Source of the DNA: FEN-1279 sp964400285
GTDB taxonomy: Bacteria; Bacteroidota; Ignavibacteria; Tepidaquicellales; Tepidaquicellaceae
Length of the DNA: 64,000 bases
Direction of reading: 5' to 3'
Assembly: GCA_964400285.1 (NCBI GenBank)
Contig: CAYNTK010000011.1
Location: forward strand, 16,064 to 80,063
The first letter of the stretch is position 1; each line of letters opens with the position of its first letter. Both the position numbers and the translations under genes were made by a program. This document shows, piece by piece, positions 49,273 to 58,354 of this stretch. The notes below the pieces were generated by a model. It was not told where the DNA came from. It did not search any database and saw only the letters and a program-made list of their open reading frames with translations.

Positions 49273-52185
49273 ATGAAAAAAATAATATTATATATTTTAT
49301 TAGTTCTATTTTTTATAACATTAAATATTTATTCACAGACTGAAACTGTAAAAGAAGGAAAATATAAATATACTATAGTTAAAAATGATCCATTGCAAGC
49401 AAGGATATATGTCTTGGAAAATGGATTAACTGTATATATGGCAGTTAATAAAGATGCGCCAAGAATTCAGACGCGAATTACAATTAGAGCAGGAAGTAAA
49501 TATGACCCTGCAGATGCAACCGGACTTGCACATTATCTCGAGCATTTGCTGTTTAAAGGAACATCAAAATATGGCACAATAGATTTCGAAAAGGAAAAAC
49601 CTTTATTAGATGAAATAATATCATTATACGAAACTTATAGAAAAACGTCAGACACTATCGAGAGAAAATATTTATATCATAAAATCGATAGCGTTTCATT
49701 ACTTGCTTCAAGTTACGCAATACCGAATGAATATGATAAAATGCTTCAAGGAATAGGAGCAATTGGAACTAATGCATTTACCACAGAAGAGCATACAACT
49801 TATATGACAGATATTCCATCAAATCAATTAGAAAAATGGGCAATTATCGAGTCAGAAAGATTTCGTCAACCAATAATGAGACTTTTTCATACAGAGCTTG
49901 AAGTAGTATATGAAGAAAAGAATATGTCTTTGGACAATGGTGATTCTAAAGCGTGGGAAGCTTTGTTTGCAGGACTTTTCAAGGTTCATCAATATGGAAC
50001 ACAAACTACAATTGGAACAATCGAACATCTAAAAAATCCTTCTATACAAAAGGTAATTGATTATTTCAATACATACTACGTTCCAAATAATATGGCTGTG
50101 ATTTTAGTTGGGGATTTGAATCCTACTACTACAATAGAGCTTATTGATAACTATTTTGGGAAGCTCGAAAAAAGAGAATTACCCAAATATATTAAACCAA
50201 TCGAAGAACCTATAATACAACCTGAATATAAGGAAGTTTTTAGTCCTGAAGCAGAAAATCTATTAATTGGGTATCGCTTAGATGAAGTTACTCAAAAAGA
50301 TGCTGATATTATGGAAATAATAAATTATATATTATATAATGGAACAGCTGGTTTAATCGATTTGAATTTGGTGCAAACTCAGAAAATATTAAGCGGAGGC
50401 TCATATTTTTGGAATAATAAAGATTACTCAACATTGATTTTTTATGGAAACCCCAGAGGTGGTCAGTCACTCGAAGAGCTAAAAGATTTGTTTTTAACAC
50501 AAATGGAATTTTTTAAAAAGGGTGATTTTCCTGATTGGTATTTATCTGCAGTAATAAATAATTTTAAAGTTAAAAGATTAAATGAAATACAAAATCCGAA
50601 TTATAGCGTATGGGGATTTGTAAATACATTTGCACTTGGTATTCCATGGGAGGAATACGTTAAAAAAGTTGAAAGATTATCAAAGATTACAAAAGAAGAA
50701 TTAATTGAATATGCGAATAAGAATTTTAAAGATAATTATATAGTAGTTTATAAACGAACTGGAGAAGATAAAAATGTTACAAAAGTAATTAAACCAGAAA
50801 TAACACCAATAAAAGTTAATAGGGAAGAAGAATCGGATTTTTACAAATATTTATCAGAAATAAAACCAGAAGAAATTCAACCTGTTTTTCTCGATTATAA
50901 AAATGATTTTAAAACAGTAAAATTAAAAAACGGAATCCCTATATATTATATACAAAATAATAATAATGATTTATTTAATCTTTATTATGTTTTGGAAATG
51001 GGAACTAATAATGATAAAAAAATAGGACTTGCAATAAACTACTTACAATATTTAGGAACATCAAAATATTCACCAACAGAATTAAAAAGAGAATTTTTTA
51101 AATTAGGTTGTTCGTTTAATGTATTTAATTCCGAGAGTCAAACCTATGTTTCATTATTTGGAATAAAGGAGAATATGATAAAAGGAATTGAGTTATTCGA
51201 AAGTTTATTATCTGATGCACAACCGAACGAATCAGCTTTAAAAAATTTGATAAGTGATATATTAAAGAATAGAGCTGACGATAAATTATCCAAAGAAAAA
51301 ATATTATTTAATGCAATGCAGAATTATGGCTTTTGGGGTAAGTTTTCACCATTTACAAATATTTTATCTGAAAGAGAATTAAAGGAATTAAAATCCGAAG
51401 AACTGATAACGATAATAAAAAAATTTAATTCATATCAACACGAGATAATATATTTTGGACCTGAAAGTATAGAAAGTGTTACAGAAATAATTACTCAATA
51501 TCATATTACATCAGATGTATTAGAACAACTTCCACCAAAATATAATTTTAAACAACAAACAACCGATGTAAATAATATCTATGTAGTGAATTATGATATG
51601 AAGCAAGCAGAGATAATTATGTTGTCAAAAGGAGTTGAATTCGATAAAGATATTATACCAATCGTAAGATTATTTAATACATATGCGGGAGATATTGTTT
51701 TTCAAGATTTAAGAGAAGCGAAAGCACTTGCATATTCAGTTTTTGCAACATATCAGATACCTCAAGAAAAGGATTTATCATTTTACATTTATTCATATAT
51801 TGGAACTCAGTCTGATAAATTGAAAGAAGCACTCGAAGGAATGATAGGGATAATGAATGAAATGCCAATGACGGAGATTTCATTTAATTCAGCGAAAGAT
51901 GGAGTTCTCGAAAAAATTAGAACTAAAAGAATAATACGCACAGATATTGTATTTAATTATTTAAGTAATAAAAGACTCGGAATAGATTATGATATTAGAA
52001 AAGATGTATATGATAAAGTAAACCAATATAATTTAAATGATTTGAAAAGTTTTGCAGAAAAGTATATTAAAGGTAAAAATTTTACGATATTAATTCTTGG
52101 TGATAAAAATAAACTTGATAAAAAAATAATGGAAAGTTATGGAAAAGTAACTTATCTAACACTTGAAGAAATTTTTGGATATTAA
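49273..52185 (+). CDS. M16-family zinc metallopeptidase, two-domain, secreted
   Basis: This 970-residue protein has a signal peptide (to about residue 21) and an N-terminal M16 domain with the inverted zinc motif HYLEH (H87, E90, H91) in GLAHYLEHLLFKGTSKYG and a third-ligand glutamate in ELEVVYEEKNMSLD. A second, related half (residues about 540-960) has no HxxEH and is presumably the inactive partner that forms the clam-shell chamber, as in insulinase/PqqL-like proteins. It degrades peptides in the periplasm or at the surface. It lies 6 bases after rlmI, and pstC follows after 71 bases. Confidence 0.9.
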   Translation: MKKIILYILLVLFFITLNIYSQTETVKEGKYKYTIVKNDPLQARIYVLENGLTVYMAVNKDAPRIQTRITIRAGSKYDPADATGLAHYLEHLLFKGTSKYGTIDFEKEKPLLDEIISLYETYRKTSDTIERKYLYHKIDSVSLLASSYAIPNEYDKMLQGIGAIGTNAFTTEEHTTYMTDIPSNQLEKWAIIESERFRQPIMRLFHTELEVVYEEKNMSLDNGDSKAWEALFAGLFKVHQYGTQTTIGTIEHLKNPSIQKVIDYFNTYYVPNNMAVILVGDLNPTTTIELIDNYFGKLEKRELPKYIKPIEEPIIQPEYKEVFSPEAENLLIGYRLDEVTQKDADIMEIINYILYNGTAGLIDLNLVQTQKILSGGSYFWNNKDYSTLIFYGNPRGGQSLEELKDLFLTQMEFFKKGDFPDWYLSAVINNFKVKRLNEIQNPNYSVWGFVNTFALGIPWEEYVKKVERLSKITKEELIEYANKNFKDNYIVVYKRTGEDKNVTKVIKPEITPIKVNREEESDFYKYLSEIKPEEIQPVFLDYKNDFKTVKLKNGIPIYYIQNNNNDLFNLYYVLEMGTNNDKKIGLAINYLQYLGTSKYSPTELKREFFKLGCSFNVFNSESQTYVSLFGIKENMIKGIELFESLLSDAQPNESALKNLISDILKNRADDKLSKEKILFNAMQNYGFWGKFSPFTNILSERELKELKSEELITIIKKFNSYQHEIIYFGPESIESVTEIITQYHITSDVLEQLPPKYNFKQQTTDVNNIYVVNYDMKQAEIIMLSKGVEFDKDIIPIVRLFNTYAGDIVFQDLREAKALAYSVFATYQIPQEKDLSFYIYSYIGTQSDKLKEALEGMIGIMNEMPMTEISFNSAKDGVLEKIRTKRIIRTDIVFNYLSNKRLGIDYDIRKDVYDKVNQYNLNDLKSFAEKYIKGKNFTILILGDKNKLDKKIMESYGKVTYLTLEEIFGY

Positions 52186-52206
52186 GTATATAAATGTTTA
52201 TAATTC

Positions 52207-52223
52207 TTTACAATTTCTTAACA
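52207..52223 (+). promoter_or_regulatory. Pho-box-like direct repeat before pstC
   Basis: TTTACA (52207-52212) and TTAACA (52218-52223) recur 11 bp apart, the spacing of PhoP/PhoB-type direct repeats (Bacillus TTAACA pattern), 34 bases before the pstC ATG. This is a candidate operator for phosphate-starvation control. The A/T-rich background makes a chance match possible. Confidence 0.35.
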
Positions 52224-52256
52224 ATATATTGTATAAAAATTGCATATATTTGTTAG

Positions 52257-53216
52257 ATGAGTATTTTTCTGAAGAAAAAAGACGATACAAAAATTATTAA
52301 AAGTAAAAGTCATTTATCGGACATATTATTCGAAAAAACGACTTTATTTTTTGCATTTCTAATAATTTTTATAGTGTTCTGGATAATTTATGAAATGTTT
52401 AAGGATTCCGAAATGTCAAGAGAAGCATTTGGATGGGGTTTTATTTTTTCTTCTGAATGGGATCCTGTTAAAGAAAAATTTGGTGCGTTAACATTTATTT
52501 ATGGAACTGTAGTTTCATCGTTGATAGCACTTGCAATATCTTTACCAGTAAGTATAGGGATTGCCATATTTCTTTCCGAACTAGCACCACAAGTAATTAA
52601 AACAACATTAAGTTTTTTAATAGAAATTCTTGCTGCAATTCCAAGTATAATATATGGTTTTTGGGGAATTTTTGTATTAGCTCCTTTTATGCGAACATCC
52701 ATACAACCATTTCTTGAATCTACACTTGGATTTATACCATTTTTCAGTGGAACTCAAATTGGATTTGGTTTATTAACTTCGGGAATAATATTAGCGATAA
52801 TGATTACTCCAATAATATCTGCAATTACAAGAGATGTTTTGAAAACAATACCACAAGCACAACGAGAAGCAGCTTATGCACTTGGAGCGACAAGATGGGA
52901 AGCAATAAAAATGGCATTACTAAATGCAAAGAGCGGAATACTTGGTGCTACCGTTCTTGGGCTTGGACGTGCGGTAGGTGAAACGATGGCTGTAACGATG
53001 GTGATTGGAAATAGAGCCCAAATTAAAATATCGTGGTTTGAACCTGCTTATTCAATGGCTTCAGTAATAGCAAATGAATTCGCCGAAGCTTCGAGTAAAA
53101 TACATCTAAGTTCATTAATTGAGGTTGGTTTAGTTTTATTTATAGTGACATTTATCATTAATTCATTAGCAAGATTATTAATATATAGCACGACAAAAAA
53201 ATTGACAGTAAAATAG
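52257..53216 (+). CDS. pstC: Phosphate ABC transporter permease PstC
   Basis: This 319-residue permease has six helices and PstC features: WIIYEMFKDSE...WGFIFSSEWDPVKEKFGALTFIYGTVVSS, the LSELAPQVIKTTLSFLIEILAAIPSIIYGFWG loop and the EAA-type coupling helix REAAYALGATRWEAIKMALLNAKSGILGATVLGLGRAVGETMAV. It forms the inner-membrane phosphate channel with PstA. It starts the pstC-pstA-pstB operon and has an operator-like repeat upstream. Confidence 0.95.
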   Translation: MSIFLKKKDDTKIIKSKSHLSDILFEKTTLFFAFLIIFIVFWIIYEMFKDSEMSREAFGWGFIFSSEWDPVKEKFGALTFIYGTVVSSLIALAISLPVSIGIAIFLSELAPQVIKTTLSFLIEILAAIPSIIYGFWGIFVLAPFMRTSIQPFLESTLGFIPFFSGTQIGFGLLTSGIILAIMITPIISAITRDVLKTIPQAQREAAYALGATRWEAIKMALLNAKSGILGATVLGLGRAVGETMAVTMVIGNRAQIKISWFEPAYSMASVIANEFAEASSKIHLSSLIEVGLVLFIVTFIINSLARLLIYSTTKKLTVK

Positions 53217-53217
53217 A

Positions 53218-54090
53218 ATGGAAGTAAATGATATATTAGCAAATCCCCGAAATCTGAAAAGAAGAAAAGTAATTAATGTTATAATGATATCATTGAGTAT
53301 GGTTTCTGCATTGATAGCAATTATTCCATTAGTATATATTTTTTTCTATACAACGGCTGCGGGAATTTCTTCCTTAGACCTAAACTTTTTCACTCAACTT
53401 CCCAAACCAGTAGGAGAGGAAGGAGGAGGAATTGCAAATGCAATTGTTGGTTCAATACAGATTGTCGGACTTGGTGCAATATTTGGAATTCCAATAGGTT
53501 TGCTTGCAGGTATTTATGTGACAGAATATTCGAATTCATATTTTGCGAATGTTGTTAAATTTGTTACGGATGTATTAAGTGGAATACCTTCAATTATAAT
53601 TGGAATATTTGCTTATGGTGTAATAGTATTACATACCAAAAGTTTTTCTGCAATTGCTGGTGGATTTGCATTAGGAATATTAATGATACCTACTGTTACC
53701 CGTATTACAGAAGAGATGTTGAAGCTTGTACCGTTATCATTAAGAGAGGCCTCGCTTGCACTTGGAATTTCGAGGTGGAAAACAACATTAAGAATTGTAT
53801 TAAGAACAGCATCAGGTGGTATAATTACTGGTATATTGCTTGCTATTGCAAGAGCAGCAGGTGAAACTGCACCATTGCTATTTACATCATTCGGAAATAG
53901 TTTTTGGGCTGAGTCTATTGGTAGTCCGACAGCTTCATTACCCGTTCAAATATTTAATTATGCAATTTCACCTTATGAAGAATGGCATAGAAAAGCTTGG
54001 GCAGGTGCTTTTGTATTAATTGCTTTAGTTTTCGTAATAAGTTTAATTGTAAGAATAATAACGAGAAATAAATTTTCACAAAGCGTATAA
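53218..54090 (+). CDS. pstA: Phosphate ABC transporter permease PstA
   Basis: This 290-residue permease starts one base after the pstC stop. It contains GGIANAIVGSIQIVGLGAIFGIPIGLLAGIYVTEYS, LSGIPSIIIGIFAYG, EEMLKLVPLSLREASLALGISRWKTTLRIVLRTASGGIITGILLAIARAAGETAPLLFTS (coupling helix) and six helices. With PstC it forms the membrane part of the high-affinity phosphate importer. Confidence 0.95.
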   Translation: MEVNDILANPRNLKRRKVINVIMISLSMVSALIAIIPLVYIFFYTTAAGISSLDLNFFTQLPKPVGEEGGGIANAIVGSIQIVGLGAIFGIPIGLLAGIYVTEYSNSYFANVVKFVTDVLSGIPSIIIGIFAYGVIVLHTKSFSAIAGGFALGILMIPTVTRITEEMLKLVPLSLREASLALGISRWKTTLRIVLRTASGGIITGILLAIARAAGETAPLLFTSFGNSFWAESIGSPTASLPVQIFNYAISPYEEWHRKAWAGAFVLIALVFVISLIVRIITRNKFSQSV

Positions 54091-54101
54091 AATAATTTAT
54101 T

Positions 54102-54938
54102 TTGATTGAAGAAGATTTAAATATTATTGAAGAACCGATAATAAAGGATAAAGTTACTCAACCAAAACTTGAAAAATCTGATAAGGAGATTCCAGCAATA
54201 GCCACGAAAGATTTAACTGTTTGGTTTGGAGAAAGAAAAGGAATAGAAGATGTAAATATAAAAATTAAAAAGGATTCTGTTACAGCGATTATTGGACCTT
54301 CTGGATGCGGTAAATCTACTTTTTTAAGAGCTTTAAATTTTATGCACGATTTAACACCTGGAGCAAGAGTAATAGGTGAGATAAAAATACTTGGAAAAGA
54401 TATAACGCAATGCAGTGGCGTTGAGATAAGAAAAAAAATTGGAATGGTATTTCAAAAAGCTAATCCATTTCCAACTATGTCTATATATGATAATGTAATA
54501 TCAGGATTAAAATTAAGTGGGAGGCATAGAAAAAGCTTTTACGATGAAATTGTTGAAACAAGTTTGATAAAAGCTGGTTTATGGAAAGAAACCAAAGATA
54601 GATTGAAAGCATCTGCATATAGCTTATCAGGTGGTCAACAGCAGAGGCTTTGCATAGCAAGAACTCTTGCTGTTAAACCAGAGATAATACTTATGGATGA
54701 ACCAACAAGTGCTCTTGACCCAATCTCTACTGGAACCGTCGAAAATTCTATATATGAATTAAAAAAAGAATACACAATAGTTATAGTTACACATAATATG
54801 CAACAAGCTGCTCGTGTAAGCGATTATACAGCATATTTTTATCTTGGGAAATTAATCGAACACGGTAAAACGTCTAACATTTTTACTGTTCCAAAAGAAA
54901 AACTTACCGAAGAATATATTACAGGAAAATTTGGATAA
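54102..54938 (+). CDS. pstB: Phosphate ABC transporter ATPase PstB
   Basis: This 278-residue ATPase (TTG start 54102) has Walker A GPSGCGKS at 65-72, the Q-loop, ABC signature LSGGQQQR from 175, Walker B ILMDE (196-200) and the H-loop (VTHNMQQAARVSDYTAYFYLGKLIEHG). The PstB specific segment NPFPTMSIYDNVISGLKL is present. The first 30 residues are a variable extension. The pstS gene is not next in line: the closest candidate lies 3.4 kb downstream, after tonB. Confidence 0.96.
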   Translation: MIEEDLNIIEEPIIKDKVTQPKLEKSDKEIPAIATKDLTVWFGERKGIEDVNIKIKKDSVTAIIGPSGCGKSTFLRALNFMHDLTPGARVIGEIKILGKDITQCSGVEIRKKIGMVFQKANPFPTMSIYDNVISGLKLSGRHRKSFYDEIVETSLIKAGLWKETKDRLKASAYSLSGGQQQRLCIARTLAVKPEIILMDEPTSALDPISTGTVENSIYELKKEYTIVIVTHNMQQAARVSDYTAYFYLGKLIEHGKTSNIFTVPKEKLTEEYITGKFG

Positions 54939-54957
54939 AGTACAGAATAATTAATAA

Positions 54958-55722
54958 ATGAGTTTAATGTCGAGTAATAAAGGAATTATTTATGGACCTA
55001 TAAATTCACGTAGACTTGGTTGGTCCCTTGGAATAAATTTATTTGGAAATAAAAAGAAAATATGTTCATTGAATTGCAAATATTGTGAAAGGGGATGGAC
55101 GGATTTATTAAATAATAAATTTTTAAATAGTAGAAATTTTCCTGAAGTATTAGAGGTTGTAGAAACTCTTGAAAATACACTCGATGATATTCGAATTAAA
55201 CCTGAATATTTAACATTTTCTGGTAATGGTGAACCGACTTTATATCCAAGATTTTCTGAGATTGTAGATGAAGTTGTAAAAATTAGAAATAGAAAATTAC
55301 CTGAAACAAAAATCGCCATTCTGTCGAATTCAACTACACTTGATAATAATGATGTAATATATACTCTTGAAAAATTTGATGAAAGGATTATGAAACTCGA
55401 TGTCGGGAATGAGAAAACATTTAGAATATTTAATTCACCAATTAAAAATATTACTTTAGAAGAAGTTATTATAGGTTTGAAAAAATTGAAAAATATTACT
55501 ATCCAGTCTTTATTTGCTGGTGGAAACGAAGGAAATTATAAAGAAAAAAATTTAGAAGATTGGCTTGAGATGTTAAAAATAATAAATCCAAATTATGTTC
55601 AAATATATACAATCGATAGAAGTTATCCATCAAATAATATTTATCCTATTGGATTAGTGGATTTAAAATATATAGAGTTATTATTAAAAAAACATAAAAT
55701 TAGAGCCGGTGTATACTTCTAA
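54958..55722 (+). CDS. Radical SAM protein (COG0731-like)
   Basis: This 254-residue radical SAM protein has IYGPINSRRLGWSLGINLF, the CSLNCKYCERGW cluster motif, YLTFSGNGEPTLYPRF and a conserved LSNSTTL strand. These segments match the COG0731 group (TYW1-like Fe-S oxidoreductases) found widely in bacteria and archaea. In archaea relatives modify tRNA; the bacterial role is not known. The start is ATG 54958, 19 bases after pstB. It is in the same operon by spacing but has no obvious link to phosphate. Confidence 0.8.
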   Translation: MSLMSSNKGIIYGPINSRRLGWSLGINLFGNKKKICSLNCKYCERGWTDLLNNKFLNSRNFPEVLEVVETLENTLDDIRIKPEYLTFSGNGEPTLYPRFSEIVDEVVKIRNRKLPETKIAILSNSTTLDNNDVIYTLEKFDERIMKLDVGNEKTFRIFNSPIKNITLEEVIIGLKKLKNITIQSLFAGGNEGNYKEKNLEDWLEMLKIINPNYVQIYTIDRSYPSNNIYPIGLVDLKYIELLLKKHKIRAGVYF

Positions 55723-55824
55723 ATTTCAAGGTTTTTTATTATTTAAAATTTTCTGTTTAAGAACTCACTTTTCATAGTCTTTTTGAGATTTTTTTAATAT
55801 CTTACATGATAAAAATTAATTTCT

Positions 55825-56967
55825 TTGGATAAAGAAAAAGAAATATTGAAAGATGATTTAAGCTTACCACCTGAAGAAAATTATTCGGAAAAGCTTGAAG
55901 ATTTTCAATTAATAAGGGGAAAAAAGAATACAAATTTAGCTATTTTTATATTTCCTTTATTTCTTTTAATTTTCTTTATTATTGGTTTACCTGTAAATCT
56001 CGAAAGCAAATCATCGAAAGATAATGGTTTTTATGAACTGGGTGGAAGCTCAGGGCATTCGAATTTTAATATAAATATATTATCTGAAAAAGATTTATCT
56101 TCTGGACTAAAGGATACAGTTTATACCGATAAAGATTGCTGGCTTGAATTAAGAATTGACCAACAGATGTTATATCAACATTGGCGAGATGGAAGTGTTA
56201 ATAAATACCCAGTTTCAACAGGGAATAAATATTTGAGTAGAAGTATAGAATCCAGGCCAGGATTATTTGCAATTTTTGTAAAAACTGAAAAGCACGAATC
56301 ATCACAATATAACAATGCAGTAATGTGGCATTTTATGCCATTTAATATGGGAATTGGATTTCATTCCTTAAATGGGACAGGATATTACGGGAATTTAGGA
56401 GTCAGACCTTCTTCGCACGGTTGTATAAGAATGAGGCATGACGATGTAAAAAAATTATTCAAAGAATGTCCTTTAGGAACTATTGTATTAGCACATCGTG
56501 GTTATACTGCAAGAACTGTAGGATTTGCTCCAAAAGATTATAAAGACAGTGTGCAATATACAAAGGAAGAATATAAAAAAATGCTTGCTGAAAATCTCGC
56601 AAATATACTTCAAGGGGAATATTATACAAAAGAAAGAAAATTTTTTGTGATTGACCCTAAAGTTATTCCTGTTTCAGGTATTTACATCAGTTATGATAGA
56701 AAGATTCCAGAAAAACAAAAATTAAGTAAAAGCATTTATAGTTTTGTAAATAAAACAGATTGGTTAAGTATGAGAGAATATTATCCGATAATTAATACAC
56801 AAAGTAATGACACTGATATTTATAATTTAATTAGTGAATTAATAGTTGACGAAAAAGATTATAAAAAAGAAATTCCAGAAAATTTTTTAACGGATGCAGA
56901 ATTAATAAAAAAGTATTTTCATAATCCGATTGGCATATTGCCATATTTTCCACCAAATCGAGATTGA
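55825..56967 (+). CDS. Membrane-anchored L,D-transpeptidase (YkuD)
   Basis: This 380-residue protein (TTG start) has a cytoplasmic N-terminus, a membrane helix at about 38-56, and a periplasmic YkuD domain with GIGFHSLNGTG (H180) and the catalytic SHGCIRM (H198, C200). L,D-transpeptidases cross-link peptidoglycan 3-3 or anchor proteins to it. After the catalytic domain, about 150 residues follow (YTARTVGFAPKDYKDSVQYTKEEYKKM and onward) without a known domain. It lies between the pst block and tonB. Confidence 0.9.
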   Translation: MDKEKEILKDDLSLPPEENYSEKLEDFQLIRGKKNTNLAIFIFPLFLLIFFIIGLPVNLESKSSKDNGFYELGGSSGHSNFNINILSEKDLSSGLKDTVYTDKDCWLELRIDQQMLYQHWRDGSVNKYPVSTGNKYLSRSIESRPGLFAIFVKTEKHESSQYNNAVMWHFMPFNMGIGFHSLNGTGYYGNLGVRPSSHGCIRMRHDDVKKLFKECPLGTIVLAHRGYTARTVGFAPKDYKDSVQYTKEEYKKMLAENLANILQGEYYTKERKFFVIDPKVIPVSGIYISYDRKIPEKQKLSKSIYSFVNKTDWLSMREYYPIINTQSNDTDIYNLISELIVDEKDYKKEIPENFLTDAELIKKYFHNPIGILPYFPPNRD

Positions 56968-57099
56968 AATTTAATAATTAATCAATATTATATAAATTTT
57001 AATTTATTTATATTTGTAGGGGATAGAGGAACAAAATATATTATTAACAGTTTAAAAATTAGAGAATAATTATAAAAATATAAACAAGTGGAGGTTGAA

Positions 57100-58005
57100 A
57101 TGTCAACTGAAAATAAACAAGATATAACAAATTATGTCGAACCTATCGAGACAAAAATGGAATATGGGCTTCCAGAATTGAGGAAGTTTTATAAGAGATA
57201 TTTGTCGAGAGGGTTATTACTTGCTGTTCTTCTTCATGCAGTTCTTGTATCAATTTATATTTTCTCTCTTTATCTTGAAATGAGAGCAGAAAAGAATTTG
57301 CAGTTAAAGAGAGAAATTGAACTTAAGGAAATAATGTCTCAAGAAAGCAGTCAAGAAGACAACCAGCAAGCACCACCACCGGAAGTCGAGCCTCAAAAGA
57401 TAGAAGCACTTAAAGATTTAGCGGCTTTGACACCAGAACCTGTTGCTAAAGAAAAAGCAGATATTGAAACGATTAAAAAGGTTGAAGAAACGGAGAAGAT
57501 AAAAGCCTTTGTATCATCGGAAGGAAGTGAAAATTTCGACCCGACAAAAGAGACAGGAAAAGTTAAAGTTGAAGAAAAAGTTGTTGAAGAAAAGATAAAA
57601 AAAGAAGAAACAAAGGATAATACAAAAACAAAAGTTTATCAGCAATTTGAAGTAGATAAAGCTCCAGTAGCAGTAAATCTTGCTCAGGTTCAAAGCTCAA
57701 TGAGGTATCCCGAAATTGCGAGGTCAAATAATATTGAAGGTAAAGTTACAGTAAAAGTATTAGTTGGACCAGATGGCTCTGTAATTTCAGTAGGAGGTTT
57801 CAGTGGACCGGATGTGTTCAGAGATGAGGTAAGTTCAAAAGTAATGAACTTGCAATTTACACCTGCATTACAACAAGGTCAACCTGTTAAATGCTGGGTT
57901 AGTGTTCCCTTTAACTTCAAATTGAGCGGTAAGTTCAAGAAAGAAGAAGGCGAAGAAAAGAAAGAAGAAAAGAAGGAAACCAAAAAAGAAGAAGAGGGAA
58001 AATAA
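57100..58005 (+). CDS. tonB: Energy transducer TonB with acidic-basic C-terminal tail
   Basis: The ATG at 57100 is chosen, since GTG 57088 would place the GGAGG ribosome site inside the gene; 301 residues. The N-terminal helix LLLAVLLHAVLVSIYIFSLYL (about 38-58) anchors it; then come a Pro/Glu/Lys-rich linker and the TonB domain (about 195-275: MRYPEIARSNNIEGKVTVKVLVGPDGSVISV and PVKCWVSVPFNFKL). TonB couples the proton motive force to outer-membrane receptors. The TonB domain usually ends the protein; here it is followed by about 25 residues of only Lys, Glu and a few Gly/Thr. exbB and exbD are not in the window. Confidence 0.92.
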   Translation: MSTENKQDITNYVEPIETKMEYGLPELRKFYKRYLSRGLLLAVLLHAVLVSIYIFSLYLEMRAEKNLQLKREIELKEIMSQESSQEDNQQAPPPEVEPQKIEALKDLAALTPEPVAKEKADIETIKKVEETEKIKAFVSSEGSENFDPTKETGKVKVEEKVVEEKIKKEETKDNTKTKVYQQFEVDKAPVAVNLAQVQSSMRYPEIARSNNIEGKVTVKVLVGPDGSVISVGGFSGPDVFRDEVSSKVMNLQFTPALQQGQPVKCWVSVPFNFKLSGKFKKEEGEEKKEEKKETKKEEEGK

Positions 58006-58020
58006 TTTTTATATTTTCCT

Positions 58021-58260
58021 ATGAGCCCGGTAATTATAATAAATATTTTTACTTCGGTAGTTGTATCTGTGGTAGGAATAATGATGTTAGTAGGTTTGAT
58101 ACCGGGAGAAAGAAATACAAGATTAATATTGGGTGTGATTTTTATAGGCTATGGAATATTCAGGTTTCTAAATGTGAAAGCAAAGTTAAAAGTAAAAAAG
58201 CAGAACGAAATGAGAGAGGAAATGAAGAAAAAAACAGAAGAATTAATTCACAAAAAATAA
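58021..58260 (+). CDS. Small membrane protein of unknown function
   Basis: This 79-residue protein has two predicted helices: IIINIFTSVVVSVVGIMMLVG and LILGVIFIGYGIFRFLNV, with a basic coiled tail (KAKLKVKKQNEMREEMKKK). It lies 15 bases after tonB and its stop is followed by a hairpin terminator. No family is recognised. The location suggests a role with TonB or the PstS-like lipoprotein, but nothing in the sequence proves it. Confidence 0.7.
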   Translation: MSPVIIINIFTSVVVSVVGIMMLVGLIPGERNTRLILGVIFIGYGIFRFLNVKAKLKVKKQNEMREEMKKKTEELIHKK

Positions 58261-58308
58261 ATTTTTTAATAACGACAAGGAGTTTAATAAATAAAAAAGT
58301 ATAAAATC

Positions 58309-58342
58309 GTTCCCAAGCTAATATGGTTTGGGAACATTTTTT
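58309..58342 (+). terminator. Rho-independent terminator after the tonB pair
   Basis: An 8-bp stem GTTCCCAA/TTGGGAAC (58309-58316 with 58328-58335) is followed by ATTTTTTT. It separates tonB and the small membrane protein from the PstS-like gene, which starts about 12 bases later. Confidence 0.85.
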
Positions 58343-58354
58343 TAATAAAGAGAA

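Noticed and set aside
52245..52252. TAnnTTTG-type promoter box (TATATTTG) just before pstC
   Set aside because: It ends only 4 bases before the ATG, which would put the transcript start inside the gene.
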